Shown piece by piece: positions 50,921-62,655 of a stretch of DNA of 64,000 nt (positions are counted from its first letter, which is position 1; each line of letters begins with the position of its first letter). The notes beneath the pieces are model-generated. The model searched no databases. It was not told the DNA's origin and worked only from the letters and a program-made list of their open reading frames with translations. The DNA comes from Phytophthora colocasiae (taxonomy: Eukaryota; Oomycota; Peronosporomycetes; Peronosporales; Peronosporaceae): contig JAGKQI010000073.1 of NCBI GenBank assembly GCA_018806915.1, positions 930,001 through 994,000 of the forward strand, read 5' to 3'. The position numbers and the translations under genes were made by a program.

Positions 50921-53230
50921 GCGTTCGGGCTGGAGATAGCAAATATGAACAGTGTACTGCACGCAGGCGTCTTGAAAAGCTCTCCGTTAGTCGTTGCGTG
51001 CGTCGAAAGTGCTCATCAGGGACGATGGGCTGTCACGTCTGCTGATGCTGACGTCGGATTTTATATCCTGAATAAACACTTGTTTTGTCAATAATGATGG
51101 CAATTAAATATAATATTTATTATTGATTATAAATTGATACTCGTGTTAGTCGATTTGCATAAAATATCTATATACCGAGGGATGTCAAGTTTGTCGCAAC
51201 TAGAGACCGGCGTAAATGGCGTTCGTCTAGCACTGGTCATACTGCTCGTCTTGCACTGTGATCGACGCTGCTAACGCTGCTAAAAAAGGAGATAATATAT
51301 GTAGCTGGCTGCTGAGAAAATTGCCTTGTGCCAACGCTCCGACTTCCATGCACTGGAATGGTCAGTGCATCCCCACAGATTCCTGTTGCCGTTCCAACAC
51401 AACCAGGAAACGTAGTCGTTCCCGCCGCTGGCACCCTTTAATGAGGGTTTAGAGCTCTCTGCGAACTTTGCTCATAGTCATGATGGAGGAGGCTCAGCTG
51501 AGTAGAGTCCCAGTCAGCTGCATCACGACTACGAGTCTGAGCGTGCAGCATCTGACCGATCCGGTGCTGTCGTGCTGGCTGGAGGAAGCACGCTCGGGAC
51601 GGGGCGGACGAATGGCTTTAGGTCCGCCCCTTAGTGTGGGCAGACTCCGTCCAGCGATGAAGCTGGTTCGAACAGGGCGTACATATATTGCTGTCGTCTA
51701 CCCCTTCAACGAAGCACCGGTTTTACTAGATTGTTTAACAAAGCATATCGGCATCGCAAATATGCAGACAGTTTTTGCCAGATACGCGCGCAGCTACAGT
51801 ATTTACCAGCGGTACGGCGTGCTCGGTGTTATCGGCGCCTTCAAGTTGACAGGAAGATTTGATGTCGACCATCCAAACAGACTACCTGTACTGTAGCAGC
51901 GCCAAGATACTGTTCGGTTCAATCAGCGAACGCAACATAGAACAATAACTGCAGCATTACCTCAGGCCTTACACGGTGTACGGCCTCGGCACCATTGAAT
52001 CGCGGCATATTTATCCGTTGGAATTATAGTACGAGCGACTCGCTCGCAGCGAGAGCAACCTCCGAAAAGACTGACGGAGCACGTCGCCTTCGTCACAGCC
52101 CCGTCACACGCCACTTTTGCGGATCACCAGATTATACAAACCTCTGGCTTTTAATACCCTGCTGCTATCGTTCCAAACGAATCATAGGGCCTCCTCCTCA
52201 TATCATAGTATATGATTCAAACAGGGCTAATGAATCCTTCGACAAGGAGAAGGTCAAGCTAGCATGCTGTCAGTCGAAGCGTACTAAACTCTTTCATGTA
52301 CCGGTCTATTGTTGTAAGGCGAACGACCGTGCTCTACCTCTGAAAATGTATTCGGAAATAATGGGATATGAGAATGGAGGTAGATGTCGGTACAGCGGCA
52401 TCATCGGCTTATGCGAATTGGTCAAACCAGATTGGGTCCTTTGCACGAGAAAAGGCAGCCCCCATACACATGTAATGTGGGTCTACGAATTGTAGCAGCA
52501 TTGATCAACTACAATGCCGTGTAGCTTTTCGGCCTTGACGTGAAGAGGAAAGAGCATAATTTGCTTCTACCTGTATGGCTTTATTGTGTCTATCTGATCA
52601 AATTCACTGCAATCGCAAGTATCCGCTAGCATTCTTTATCGCGTCTTGACTCAAAACTTCTGAGGAACAGCGGCAGGCTTGCCGTCGCAGACCTCTTCGA
52701 TGAAATGTTGGTTGGTTGTTGTTTTTGATGTTCCCCGTCATGCTTGAGCTCTGTCGTACTCACAAAAATCGGTTCATGACACGAATGATCTTCCGGCGGT
52801 GGCGGGGGAGATTTCGTCCTCGCACTTCTTCTTGAGCGCCAAACATTCATGACTTAGTTCTTTTTTACTCAAACTTGCCATTCCTGATGGAGTCTTGACA
52901 GTATCGCCACGAAGAGAGTTCGTTCGTGCTAATTGTCCACAGGACCTCAAAAGCAGAACCGGTCGTGTTCGTACTCAGCACCATTTATCGGACCCATCTT
53001 CACCCAATTGGGCACTATGCGAACCGCCTTTTTCTCACCGACTCTCGTCCCAAGAGAAACGCAGCGTCATTTCATCCAATCAGCAGCGCGGTCACTCGCT
53101 GTCGTCCCCGTCGTCTTACTTCAGCCCGATTCTGAGCCACACAGGAAGGAAGCAGCATATTCCAAGTCTCCATCTTGAGCTCAAGTGATCTCTGCAAGTA
53201 GTAAATCCTCTCTTCCATCACAGTAAAACC
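50921..53230. other. Intergenic region, no supported gene
   Basis: About 2.3 kb between the divergently transcribed transporter and HIG1 genes. Two plus-strand open stretches (51468-51896 and 51995-52495) have no ATG context, domain or homologue that I recognise; they may be remnants of an old element. The stretch just after 51060 is AT-rich. Confidence 0.5.
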
Positions 53231-53827
53231 ATGAGCGCAATTGAAGCCAACGCTGAACACTCGTCCTGGAAGGCGCAGAACTCGACCAAGGCCCGTGACG
53301 CCATCTCGTGGCACGCCTACACTAGCGGTGTGAAGGCTGGTGCCGTCACCGCTGTCTTCGCTGCTGCTGCTGTGTTGACGGCCAACAAATACTCGCACGC
53401 ATTCCGCAGTCGCCTTAGCGTGAGTGGCAAAACCGCTCTGGTGGTATCTCCGTTCCTTGGGGCCTTCACGATCGTAGCTGAGAACCGTCTGATGCACGGT
53501 GCTCGCAACCCAGAGCTGTACATGGCCACTATGGACGGCACGTATGTGGCCCCCAAGGAGGAAGTGTCCCACCTCAAGTTCTGGCAGAAGAGTGCCAACT
53601 TCCTGTACGACCACCCGTACCGTGCTTTGATTACCGTGGGTGTACCGCTGGTGGGCAGTATTTACGGTTACCAGCACTTGAACAAGGGCATCTCGACGTC
53701 GCAGCAGATCATGCACACCCGTATCTACGGCCAAGCGTCCGTAGTGGTGTTGCTGCTGAGCTCCATGGCTTTCCACGACTACATGGCCAAACGTGGCAAG
53801 TTCACAGTTGAAGACAACAAGGACTGA
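53231..53827 (+). CDS. HIG1-domain protein, gene a (198 aa)
   Basis: Probable mitochondrial inner-membrane protein of the hypoxia-induced HIG1/RCF family, which in other eukaryotes associates with cytochrome c oxidase and respiratory supercomplexes. The HIG1 domain lies at the C-terminus: hydrophobic segment after DHPYRAL (ITVGVPLVGSIYGYQ), the conserved S..IMHTRIYGQ hinge, and a second helix (VVVLLLSSMAFHDYM). The N-terminal half has two more hydrophobic segments (GAVTAVFAAAAVLTA, TALVVSPFLGAFTI). ATG 53231 has a good context (ACCATGA). No intron. Paralogue at 55811-56401, about two thirds identical. Confidence 0.75.
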   Translation: MSAIEANAEHSSWKAQNSTKARDAISWHAYTSGVKAGAVTAVFAAAAVLTANKYSHAFRSRLSVSGKTALVVSPFLGAFTIVAENRLMHGARNPELYMATMDGTYVAPKEEVSHLKFWQKSANFLYDHPYRALITVGVPLVGSIYGYQHLNKGISTSQQIMHTRIYGQASVVVLLLSSMAFHDYMAKRGKFTVEDNKD

Positions 53828-54099
53828 GCTGGATTGTAGATACCGACCGGTATCTGGACGAGCAAGCCAAAGGCTAAGCTAGTTTCGCCCCAATTTGTGC
53901 AAAGATTCTCCTTGTAGCAGGATACGCAGCTTGAACTGCTCCCCTAAATACAGCGATTTTTTATTACGAGCCGGACTTGGTTTTCATGGGATGATCGAGG
54001 AGTTTCACAGGGACGTTACGTGGCTTGAAGGCTCAAGATGGCAGCAGTTGTAAGAACACACTCTACCTTGATTGACACTTGAGAAAGCTCTGGATCAAA

Positions 54100-55458
54100 A
54101 TGACGGCTAAACCCCTTGTCCGACCGAGTGATGTGGACGTGCAGACGCTGGTGGTGCCTCTTCCTCAAGGTGTGGAAATGCCTCGAAGAGCGACTTCCAA
54201 GCGTGGACGCCGACGCAACAGCAGTGGCAAGAAGAACTCCATCATCAAACCCAAGGACGATCCAACCGCGAATAACAGCAACCGCCCTGATGGTTCACGT
54301 ATGACCCAGCAGCAGCTTCATATCTGGGAACCGGTACTGACACTTGGGTGGTCCATTGGTATCTGCCTGGCACTGGCGTTGCTGTGCATTGGGCTTGGAG
54401 TGTTGATCATCTACACGTCCGGTACTCTAACGACGTTGCGTGTGGTCTACGATGGGGCTGGAGCTAGTGCAGTGCAGACGGATGGCAGTATAGAACACCT
54501 CTCGAACTGCCAATTGAACGAACCCACGGACGCCAATAAGTTCCACGCGGACCACACGTGCTACGCGCATCTGACGCTTCCGAATGAGGTCAAAAGCCCT
54601 GCACGTGTCTTCTATGAGCTGGACGGCTACTATCAGAGTCACCGGCGCTTCGTGTCGTCCATCATTCGCACGCAGTTCACAGACGAATGGCGACCTGAAA
54701 CGGCCTTGTCGACGTTGGAGTGTTACCCCATGAAGACGATCACGTCTCAGCTGTGCACGGTCAGTGATTGTGAGCCAAAGACTGCTGCCATACAGCGAGA
54801 GCTCTTCCCGTGCGGGATCGTGGCCAACACCATGTTCAACGACATCTTCTGGCTGCACGAGGGGCTTTTGCCGTCTGGAAAGAAACTTACACGGACTGAC
54901 ATGACGTCCAAGGGCATCGCACGCACGTATGCAGCCCACAACAACAAGAATCCGACTTGGAACGTCACTTCCGAGACGTATTTGCCCGTGTGGCTCAACC
55001 CGAACATGAGCCGCATCATCCCTCCTCCAGCTGGACCAACCGAAGTCCACATCACCGACGATTACACCAACAGCACTGCGTGGGTGCACGACGCCCTGGA
55101 CCCGGACTACGGCGTGGGAACTGGTCTGGAGAACAATTTCTGGCGCGTATGGGTTGAAGGTGCCGCCATACACCCGTTTCGCAAGCCGTACGGCCGCATC
55201 GAGCACGATCTTCCTGCCGGCACTAAGCTCACGTTCGCGGTGCAGTCCAACTTCTTCGTGCGGTCATTTAACGGCACAAAGGCTCTTGTATTGGAGGAAG
55301 TAGGCTGGTTCGGCAGCTCCAACTACTTGTTGGGCGGCTTTTTCCTCGGTATCGGCGCCATCTTCTTGGTGGCAGGCGTCTTCTTCATTGGTCGAAAACT
55401 ATACAACCCTCGCGCACTTGGAGATGCCGCAGCGTTAGCATGGAAGAAGAAGCAGTAG
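54100..55458 (+). CDS. CDC50/LEM3 family P4-ATPase (lipid flippase) beta subunit (452 aa)
   Basis: Accessory subunit needed for folding, ER exit and activity of phospholipid-flipping P4-ATPases. Two transmembrane helices flank a large extracytosolic domain: the first at about residues 78-102 (SIGICLALALLCIGLGVLII), the second at about 412-435 (LGGFFLGIGAIFLVAGVFFIG). Family hallmarks: YELDGYYQSHRRFVSS, four or more conserved cysteines (CQLNE, CYAHL, ECYPM), FPCGIVANTMFND, and NNFWRVWVEGAA. The N-terminal 70 residues are basic and Ser-rich, cytosolic. ATG 54100 is the first in frame after the upstream gene's 3' region. Single exon, complete. Confidence 0.9.
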   Translation: MTAKPLVRPSDVDVQTLVVPLPQGVEMPRRATSKRGRRRNSSGKKNSIIKPKDDPTANNSNRPDGSRMTQQQLHIWEPVLTLGWSIGICLALALLCIGLGVLIIYTSGTLTTLRVVYDGAGASAVQTDGSIEHLSNCQLNEPTDANKFHADHTCYAHLTLPNEVKSPARVFYELDGYYQSHRRFVSSIIRTQFTDEWRPETALSTLECYPMKTITSQLCTVSDCEPKTAAIQRELFPCGIVANTMFNDIFWLHEGLLPSGKKLTRTDMTSKGIARTYAAHNNKNPTWNVTSETYLPVWLNPNMSRIIPPPAGPTEVHITDDYTNSTAWVHDALDPDYGVGTGLENNFWRVWVEGAAIHPFRKPYGRIEHDLPAGTKLTFAVQSNFFVRSFNGTKALVLEEVGWFGSSNYLLGGFFLGIGAIFLVAGVFFIGRKLYNPRALGDAAALAWKKKQ

Positions 55459-55810
55459 ATAGTATTGACTGTTATCCTTTCCGTTCTTTATGCTGGATAG
55501 TTTTCAAATGAAAGATCATGACCTTGAAGTCTCAGTGAGACTGGACCAAGAGACAGCCCTGCGTGATCTCTTCGATTACGATTTGGTCCGTTTTCTGTCC
55601 ATTTGCTGACGTACTTGATGTCAGAATGTATTCTCAGTAGTCAAAAGTAGACTTCCATGAAGTCAAATCGACATCATGTTCACCCTAGCGACTTGATCAC
55701 GCATGTGCCGGCTTTACCACTGCTCGGTGATCTGTCCGACCTGTACCATCGAAAAAGTATCAACTCCGTCCAGACCATTCTCCAATTCCCCACATCCACA
55801 GCAAGTCACT
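55459..55810. other. Intergenic between CDC50 and HIG1 gene b
   Basis: Contains the 5' leader of gene b; the frame upstream of the chosen ATG is open back to 55703 but lacks similarity to gene a there. No other gene. Confidence 0.5.
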
Positions 55811-56401
55811 ATGAGTTCCATCAACCACAATGCGTCCTGGGAGTCAGTAAACCCCGACAAGCGTCGCGACGCCATCACCCGCGACGCCTACCTGAACGGC
55901 CTAAAGACCGGAGCAACAGTAGCTTCAGTTGTTGGTACTGGAGTTCTCACAGCCAACAAGAACTGGCCAGCGTTCCGTAACCGGTTGAATACCACGGGCA
56001 AGACTGCGCTGGTGGTCATGTCATTCCTGGCTTCATTCACAGTGGAAGCTGAGAGCCGACTGGTGCATGGCGCGCGAAACCCCGAGATCTACTTGGCCAC
56101 TATGGACGGCACGTACGTTGAAGAGCAGCAGCAGAAGTCCAAGCTCAAAATGTGGCAACAAGGCGCCAATTTCCTGTACGACCATCCGTATCGTGCTCTT
56201 GCGACCGTCGGAGTGCCGCTTGTAGGTGGAATCTATAGCTATCAGCACCTGAACAAGGGCATCTCGGCATCGCAGCAGATCATGCACACGCGTATCTACG
56301 GCCAAGCGGCTGTGGTGGTGTTGCTCTTGAGCTCCATGGCTTTCCACGACTATATGGCTCGACGTGGCAAGTTCGGAGAGGAGGAAGAGGCACAGGATTA
56401 A
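55811..56401 (+). CDS. HIG1-domain protein, gene b (196 aa)
   Basis: Paralogue of 53231-53827 over its full length, with the same HIG1 hinge (QQIMHTRIYGQA) and flanking helices (ATVGVPLVGGIYSYQ, VVVLLLSSMAFHDYM). Start ATG 55811 was chosen because the encoded MSSINHNASWESVNPDKRRDA aligns with the start of gene a (MSAIEANAEHSSWKAQ...). Ends 85 bp before the convergent transporter gene 2. Probably mitochondrial. Confidence 0.75.
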   Translation: MSSINHNASWESVNPDKRRDAITRDAYLNGLKTGATVASVVGTGVLTANKNWPAFRNRLNTTGKTALVVMSFLASFTVEAESRLVHGARNPEIYLATMDGTYVEEQQQKSKLKMWQQGANFLYDHPYRALATVGVPLVGGIYSYQHLNKGISASQQIMHTRIYGQAAVVVLLLSSMAFHDYMARRGKFGEEEEAQD

Positions 56402-56486
56402 GCCTAGAAACAGCGACAGTTAGGTTGAGAGCAAGTAGAGAACCCACAGGCAGTTCTTTACGAGTACAATACATTTACTCTTTTTT

Positions 56487-59400
56487 TTACGACGCGGCGA
56501 GTGTATTGAGTCGAGTCAAGTTGGTCGCGATGTCTTCGCAGGCGGTGATTAAACAGCTCATGACGACGAAGTCCTCCATCGTTACGTGTTGGTCGTCATC
56601 GTCCAGTGAATATAGTAGCAGTTCACCGTAACTCTGCTTCAACGTCGCAGCAGCTTCATTTAAAGAGAAAGATTCGACATTCAGCAGTGCATCACCAGCA
56701 CTATCAGTGCGTGACTCTATCCATCGTCGTCGAGAACTAACAGGTTCGTGGAGTAGCCCTCGCTCGTCACCACTTCCGGCTAAATACGAGCTTAAACCAG
56801 AAGAAGAAGATGGTGGGGTGAAGAACATCGTCGATCGGGGGATGTAAACCCTTGCTGCTGATGCAGGGAGTGTCATAAGGGCGTCACTGGTAGCAGCACT
56901 CGATTCCAGTATGTCCACCACGGAACTATCGTCTGAAATCGCCATGGAACAGTCACAGTCTTTCTTCTGACTTGGAGGACCCATTGTTTGGTCTGTGTTG
57001 CTTGGGATCATTGTCGCTGTGCTCTCGTAGATCTCGAGTTCAAGACGGAAACCATCGTTCAAAGCTTGCATAAACTCAGCAAATGTAATCTGTCCGTCGT
57101 GGTTTTTGTCCACTAGACGCATGAATTCGTCGACATACTGCTCCATGTGGACGTTTCCTTGTCCACCAGTGTACGGCATGAGTTTTTCCAGTAAAACCAC
57201 GAGTTCCGAGGCATCCACCGTCCCACTGCGGTCTTTATCGGCGATACGGAAAGCTTCTTTCATCTGCAGGTAAATCGCATAGTCGTCCGCTGTTTTGTAC
57301 GTGAAATCCTTGCTGAAAAGCGTCACCAAAGCGTCGAAAGACTCTTCCACCACGGATTCGTACGCGTTTTGACTGCGATCAAACCGAGCTTTAGCTACGG
57401 CAGGGGTAGCATTCGACGGTAAAGGGGGTAATGGGGCTTCTGGTACCATATCCGCAGTAGTAGGAGCAATAGCCGTAAAATAAACTGTTTCTGGTTGCTG
57501 AGCCTTTTCCTCCTCTTGTTCTTTGAATGCTGCAGTACATTCAGCATCGAGGGTACCAGCATTCCTGCGTTTAAGCCGATAACAATCACAATTGGCGCTT
57601 TCTCTCCATTCAACGAGATCGGAAAGCAGTCGAAGACGATCGAGCAATGTCCAACAGACTGAAAGCACTTGCATGTACTGTTCATTGGAGAATTTGGTCT
57701 TCCACAGACTCGGCTCTGCGTTAGCGTCTTGTACCAGTTTCTTCTGCTGTTTCAGTATCGCTGGTAAAGTTAACGAAAGCTCCTTGTGCAATGCTCTCAC
57801 CTCCTTTTCGTTCAGTTTTACAGTCGGAAATGTAGTCGTATCGGTACTGGTGATGTGATGCGTAAATACTTGACGAAAAACTTTGTTGTACGCGCCGAGA
57901 AGTTGCTGAATATTGGACCGTAACAAACCACGAGCGCTTTGTGGCTGTAGACTCGCTTCCACTAGCATCAAAATGATAATAGCCACCGAATTCTCCGTCA
58001 AACTGGAATACGACAAGGTTTTTGTTGTAGTACGACAAGTGTTATCAAGTAATACAGACGCAGACATATAGGCCGATACCATTCCAGCCATACGCAGGTA
58101 CGACGAGCTGTAGCAGACGTACATGGAGCCCATAATCCACACGAAGAGTACGATGTTGTTGGTTGCGTTGTAAAATACAACGTCGGATATCTTACACACG
58201 AAGAAATGCAGGATAGAGGGGATAACAGTGCCTGCCACGAGTCCAGCCATGCGGTTCATCATATTCCCGTAAGTTCCGCCAACGTGGAATTGTGCCACCA
58301 TAGCGATAGCAGTAGGTCCTGTCGCGCTAAAGGCGAAGATGAAAGTGGAGGCACAATAGGCTAGAAGCACCGCCAATGTCGTGCGCACTGCGAATATCGC
58401 CATCTTCCTCATGTACATCGTTCCTTGGTAGATACTGCTCCAAACCACGTTGATAAATTTAAAGAGACGGTATCGACAAGTGAAATTCTTGTGGTTGAAC
58501 CTCTCTTCGAACGTGAACAGCGTATGGACGAACGAGTGGAACGAGTAGATGAACACGTTAAGCGACATGGTCTTTCCCACGTCTCCAGGGCTGTGGACCT
58601 CGACAGATAGCATCGCTCCATACAATTTCGTGTATTTCTTCATGAACTGGTTGACGGTTTGCTCCAAGTGAGCGAATTTCTGTGTCGGCATATCCGTAGA
58701 GGCTTCGAGTACTTTGTGTGCAATCTCTTGGAGTAAATCATTAGCTTCTGCTTGCATAATGTGAAGACTGTGCTGCATCCTTCTCATGAGAACCACGTGG
58801 GTCCAATGACCATTTTCTGCCTCAATAGCAAACTTCATCGCTCGTAAATCTTTCAAAAGCCGAGCGTAAAGCTTGACGAACTGCTTGGCGACGTTTTTGT
58901 TGAATGTCAAGCACAAACCCACGCCCACGAGCTCTTCCCACCAGCAATCGTCCAGAAGCTCCTCCATTTCCGAGAGTCTGTGTTGTGCTGCTCCAAGTAA
59001 TCGATCCAGTCGTAAGCGGAAAAAATCCATTTTCTTGATATCTTTCACTCGGAAACAATACGAATCCATGATCAGGTTGAGTATCTTACGGATGTCATTC
59101 GGAGCGTGAGCCATGTGACGCATCAGCTTCTTGGTCGCACTAAACGTATCAGTTAGCTTACAATCGGAGGTAAATTGTCCACGATAGGACTTACAAGAGC
59201 GGGGTGGGGAGTAAAACTGTCATCAGCGAGATCAGAGTGCCCACGACACCGATGATGCTGTAGACTGCTAAATTCTTCAGGAGGCCTTGAGTGGCATAGT
59301 CGCTGTTGTTGAGGTCCTTAAGCCCAGTGCCACCAGCTCGTGGATTCATCGGATTAATGAATTTTAACACTACAGAAGAATAACAAGCTTAGGTAAGGTT

Positions 59401-60215
59401 GTAGCAACATTTCGAGTTAGACTTACTGAAGAAGGAGTTGGACATCACCGCGAACTTCTTCACGTTGTGTTGCTGTAATAACTTCACAGTTTAGCCTCAG
59501 TTTTCAAAAAATGATATACTCGTCACGTACAATCGGCAGCAAGAAGACTACAAACGTGAAGACGAGCATGAAAGGAGAGACCAACCCCCAGTCGTGCAGA
59601 CTCACAAAGTACGGCGTATCATTTAAATTCTCTGGTACTGAAATGAGGTCCCCCTGCGTGATCGGAAGGATCAAGAACACCCCGAAGTTGTACAGCAGCG
59701 CAACGCCCACACCCAAGTCAATCTGCCAGATCTGCTGCACCACACCACCAACCGTAGGGGCTGATGCGTAAATGACCATAATTGCAGCGTACGCAAGACC
59801 GCCCAAGTAGTAAAACGAAGGTAAAAACCGATAGCCTGGAGGCGAAGCTGACGATCCTGTTTGGATCACTCCAGCTAGTAAAACCCCTGCTGCTGCACGA
59901 TATGCACAGCTAATATGTCGACGAAATGCTGTACAACATAAGGATTTATATACCATTTCAAAGAATTGACACAGATATTTTACCTTTTTCTTCCGGTCGA
60001 CGACTGATTCTCTTGACTCGCGCAATTGTTTTATGCCCTCGAACTTCTTCATTTGCTACTGAAGACGAGGTGGGCGCTTGTTTGCGCAGTCTCAACTGCA
60101 TCGACTGAGTCGTTGGCGTTCTGAGGGCGTCCAAGTCCATGTAGTTCTCTCCTGCGACGGCCAAAGCTGACGGACTTTGAGTCCTCCGCTCGAACTTGTG
60201 CGAACTTAGTGTCAT
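56487..60215 (-). CDS. FUSC/ALMT-like transporter with EF-hands, gene 2 (5 exons, 1167 aa)
   Basis: Paralogue of gene 1. Exons by splice signals, phase and alignment with gene 1: 59984-60215, 59531-59928, 59427-59472, 59195-59369, 56487-59139 (introns 55, 58, 57, 55 bp). The first intron (59929-59983) is absent from gene 1; the other three are at the same positions, and the 46-bp second-shared exon is the same length. Same two-part membrane architecture (YRAAAGVLLAGVI, YAAIMVIYASAPTVGG, GVALLYNFGVFLI; then TTLAVLLAYCASTFIFAF, LVAGTVIPSILHFFVC). Both EF-hand loops are canonical (DKDRSGTVDASE at 57204-57239, DKNHDGQITFAE near 57100), suggesting Ca2+ regulation. Substrate unknown; anion or organic-acid transport is inferred from the family. 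Confidence 0.75.
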
Positions 60216-60687
60216 CTCGAGGAGAAGCTCCGTACAGCTGCCGAGAAGCTCCGTACAGCTGCCAAGTGAGCACGAAGACGTGTAAGTTACAAGGTGGAGA
60301 GTCCATTATCATATTCTGGGAGAGAGAAAACGCTTGCGATCGTCCAGCACTCTGCATACTACTATTATACATGTACTATGACGTATGTCACTCGTGACCG
60401 GCACACCAAAATACTACATCCCCTTCTCGAAGAACCGATACGTCATTAGTCAGCAAGAAGCTAGCAACGTCCAGGAGCGCCAACAAAAAACAAGTAAAGC
60501 AGAAACCACGCTCTACCATGCCGACGTTTTGCTGTCAGTACTGGTCCAAGTTTATAGTATTAATGTAAAATAGTACTATGAAACAGTAGCACTTAAGTAC
60601 TACAATAGTTTTTCGTTTGATATTTTTGACCTGTAGCATCTTGGACTACTACCTACTTTGAAGACGATAGTATTACCGTCACTTCAA
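60216..60687. other. Intergenic, with a 21-bp tandem duplication
   Basis: Upstream of transporter gene 2 and downstream of the acyl-CoA synthetase. 60222-60242 and 60243-60263 are identical 21-bp copies (GAGAAGCTCCGTACAGCTGC plus C). The rest is AT-rich and without a gene. Confidence 0.7.
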
Positions 60688-62655
60688 CTACTCGACGTAC
60701 ATGGCTTCCAGCTCGGTGCCAAAGCGCTTAACAATCACTGGCCGCTTGAGCTTAAACGTGGGTGTCGCAAAGTCATTCTCTGGCGTGAACTGCTCCGAGT
60801 GGACGTGGAACTTTTTCACACGCTCAAAGCCGAACAACTTGTACTCCTTTGCCAGTCTCTCCATCTCTCGGGTAATATCCGACTTCAACTCAGCACTGGC
60901 TGGAGAATCTCCGTTGCAAAGTTCCTTGAACGAAGCTTTGAGACCTTTTTCCTGGGCCCATTTGGCCACAAGTTCTTCGTCAGGCACAATGATCCCCACT
61001 AGGAAGCTCTTCATCGAGTCTCCATGCACGAAAGCTTGGGCGATGAGGTGGCTCTTGATGTAAATTCCCTCAATCTTTTCCGGTGCCACGTACTCGCCTT
61101 GTGAGAGCTTGAAGATGTTCTTCTTGCGGTCAATAATGCGTAATGTGCCGTCCGGATTCCAGCAGCCAATGTCTCCAGTATGTAGCCATCCTCCTTCATC
61201 GATCACCTCCTTTGTCAGCTCTGGCTGCTTGTAGTATCCGATGAACAAGTTGTCGCCCTTCATCAAGATCTCACCGCGAGGACAGGGCTGGTCCTTGCTC
61301 GTGTAGTTCATATCCGGTACATCTTCAAGGCAAATCTTAACGTTGCCAAGCGGAATCCCGATATGATCGCCAGGAGGGATATCATCGGTTGAGCAGGAAA
61401 TCACAGCTCCAGTCTCTGTAAGTCCGTAGCCTTCCAGCATCGTAGCTCCGAACACAATCTGGCAGAACTCCTTCACGTCCTTCGATAGTGGCGCCGATCC
61501 ATTCATCATTCGTCGTACACGTCCTCCCAATGCTTGCTGAGCTTTGCTAAACACCACAAAGTCCCAGAACGCGTGGGTCTTGTAGCCGTCTTTCAAATAG
61601 TACTGCTTGGCAGCATACGCGGTATCAAACAGCCATTTCTTGATGCCTCCAGCGGCCTCTGCTCCCTGTGTGATCTTGTCATGAATACGATTCAGTAACC
61701 GCGGCACAGACGGGAACACCGTGGGTTTGAGCTCTTGGAGGTCGTCCATTAGCAGCTTCACATCGCCTGAATAGTACCCGACGGATGCACCATTGAAGAT
61801 GCATGTGGTCTGAATCACACGCTCGAAGCAGTGAGCCAAAGGCAAGTAGGACAGATGAACATCCATCGGTTGCATAAGTGTGAACTCCAATGAGCAAGCA
61901 GCTGCTGCCATCATATTGGCGTGAGTGAGCATAGCTCCTTTGGGGTTCCCCGTGGTGCCGGACGTGTAGCAGATCGTAGCCAAGTCACTTGGAAGCGGCG
62001 GATCCGCAGGGACGACGTGCTCTTTGCCGTCTTCAACCAATTGGTTCAATGTCAGGAGCTGCACCTTGTGCTGCTCTGCTAGACGCGTCTCCTCCGGGTC
62101 GATTTCACCCTCAAGCTGCACCACCGTCTTAACACTGGGACATTCGTGTACGACCCCCATTAAGGTCTTGAATTGTTCCTTGCCACAGAAGACGATGCTC
62201 ATTTCCGTGTGGTTAAGGATGAACGGGATGGCACTGGGTCCCAGCGTATCGTACAAAGGCACTAAAGTGTACGCCATTCGACTGGTGCTGTGCTCCACTA
62301 TGGACCATTGGTACGAGTTCTTCGCGAAGACTCCAACGATTGCACCACGTTGAAGCTTGAGCTTGTGACTCATACCGGAAGCTGCGGCTTCCACGACCGG
62401 TAGGAAATCGTTGAGTGTCACCCACTCGTACGCGCCCGGTTTGCCTGTCACCGGGTCGATCTTTCTCCACCCGAAGAGGTTGTTCGTTCCTTCCGGGTCG
62501 AACTTGCGTCGTAGCTCCGTCAGATTCTTGTACAGTGTCATACCCGACGTGAAGCCGCTCTTGAGGTGCCCCATGCGAACTGCGCCGCGGTTGGCTGTAG
62601 CTGTGCCGTTTAACTCGTACGTGAACTGCTTCATTGGCGCAATCGGTCGTGCCAT
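60688..62655 (-). CDS. Long-chain acyl-CoA synthetase (655 aa)
   Basis: Activates long-chain fatty acids with ATP and CoA for beta-oxidation, lipid synthesis or membrane remodelling. AMP-binding (ANL) enzyme with all signatures: P-loop-like YTSGTTGNPKGAMLTH (about residue 230), LPLAHCFER, GYGLTETG (about 415), GWLHTGDIG and DRKKNIFKLSQGEYVAPEKIE, the fatty-acyl signature of the eukaryotic ACSL group, and a C-terminal lid with RPVIVKRFG. Length is normal for ACSL. ATG 62655 gives MARPIAPMKQFTYEL, no clear signal peptide; location (peroxisome, ER or cytosol) cannot be told. Single exon. Confidence 0.92.
   Translation of the reverse strand: MARPIAPMKQFTYELNGTATANRGAVRMGHLKSGFTSGMTLYKNLTELRRKFDPEGTNNLFGWRKIDPVTGKPGAYEWVTLNDFLPVVEAAASGMSHKLKLQRGAIVGVFAKNSYQWSIVEHSTSRMAYTLVPLYDTLGPSAIPFILNHTEMSIVFCGKEQFKTLMGVVHECPSVKTVVQLEGEIDPEETRLAEQHKVQLLTLNQLVEDGKEHVVPADPPLPSDLATICYTSGTTGNPKGAMLTHANMMAAAACSLEFTLMQPMDVHLSYLPLAHCFERVIQTTCIFNGASVGYYSGDVKLLMDDLQELKPTVFPSVPRLLNRIHDKITQGAEAAGGIKKWLFDTAYAAKQYYLKDGYKTHAFWDFVVFSKAQQALGGRVRRMMNGSAPLSKDVKEFCQIVFGATMLEGYGLTETGAVISCSTDDIPPGDHIGIPLGNVKICLEDVPDMNYTSKDQPCPRGEILMKGDNLFIGYYKQPELTKEVIDEGGWLHTGDIGCWNPDGTLRIIDRKKNIFKLSQGEYVAPEKIEGIYIKSHLIAQAFVHGDSMKSFLVGIIVPDEELVAKWAQEKGLKASFKELCNGDSPASAELKSDITREMERLAKEYKLFGFERVKKFHVHSEQFTPENDFATPTFKLKRPVIVKRFGTELEAMYVE

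Noticed and set aside
51468..52495. Two plus-strand open stretches in the 50.9-53.2 kb intergenic region
   Set aside because: Neither has a recognisable domain; frames are interrupted and start codons poorly placed.
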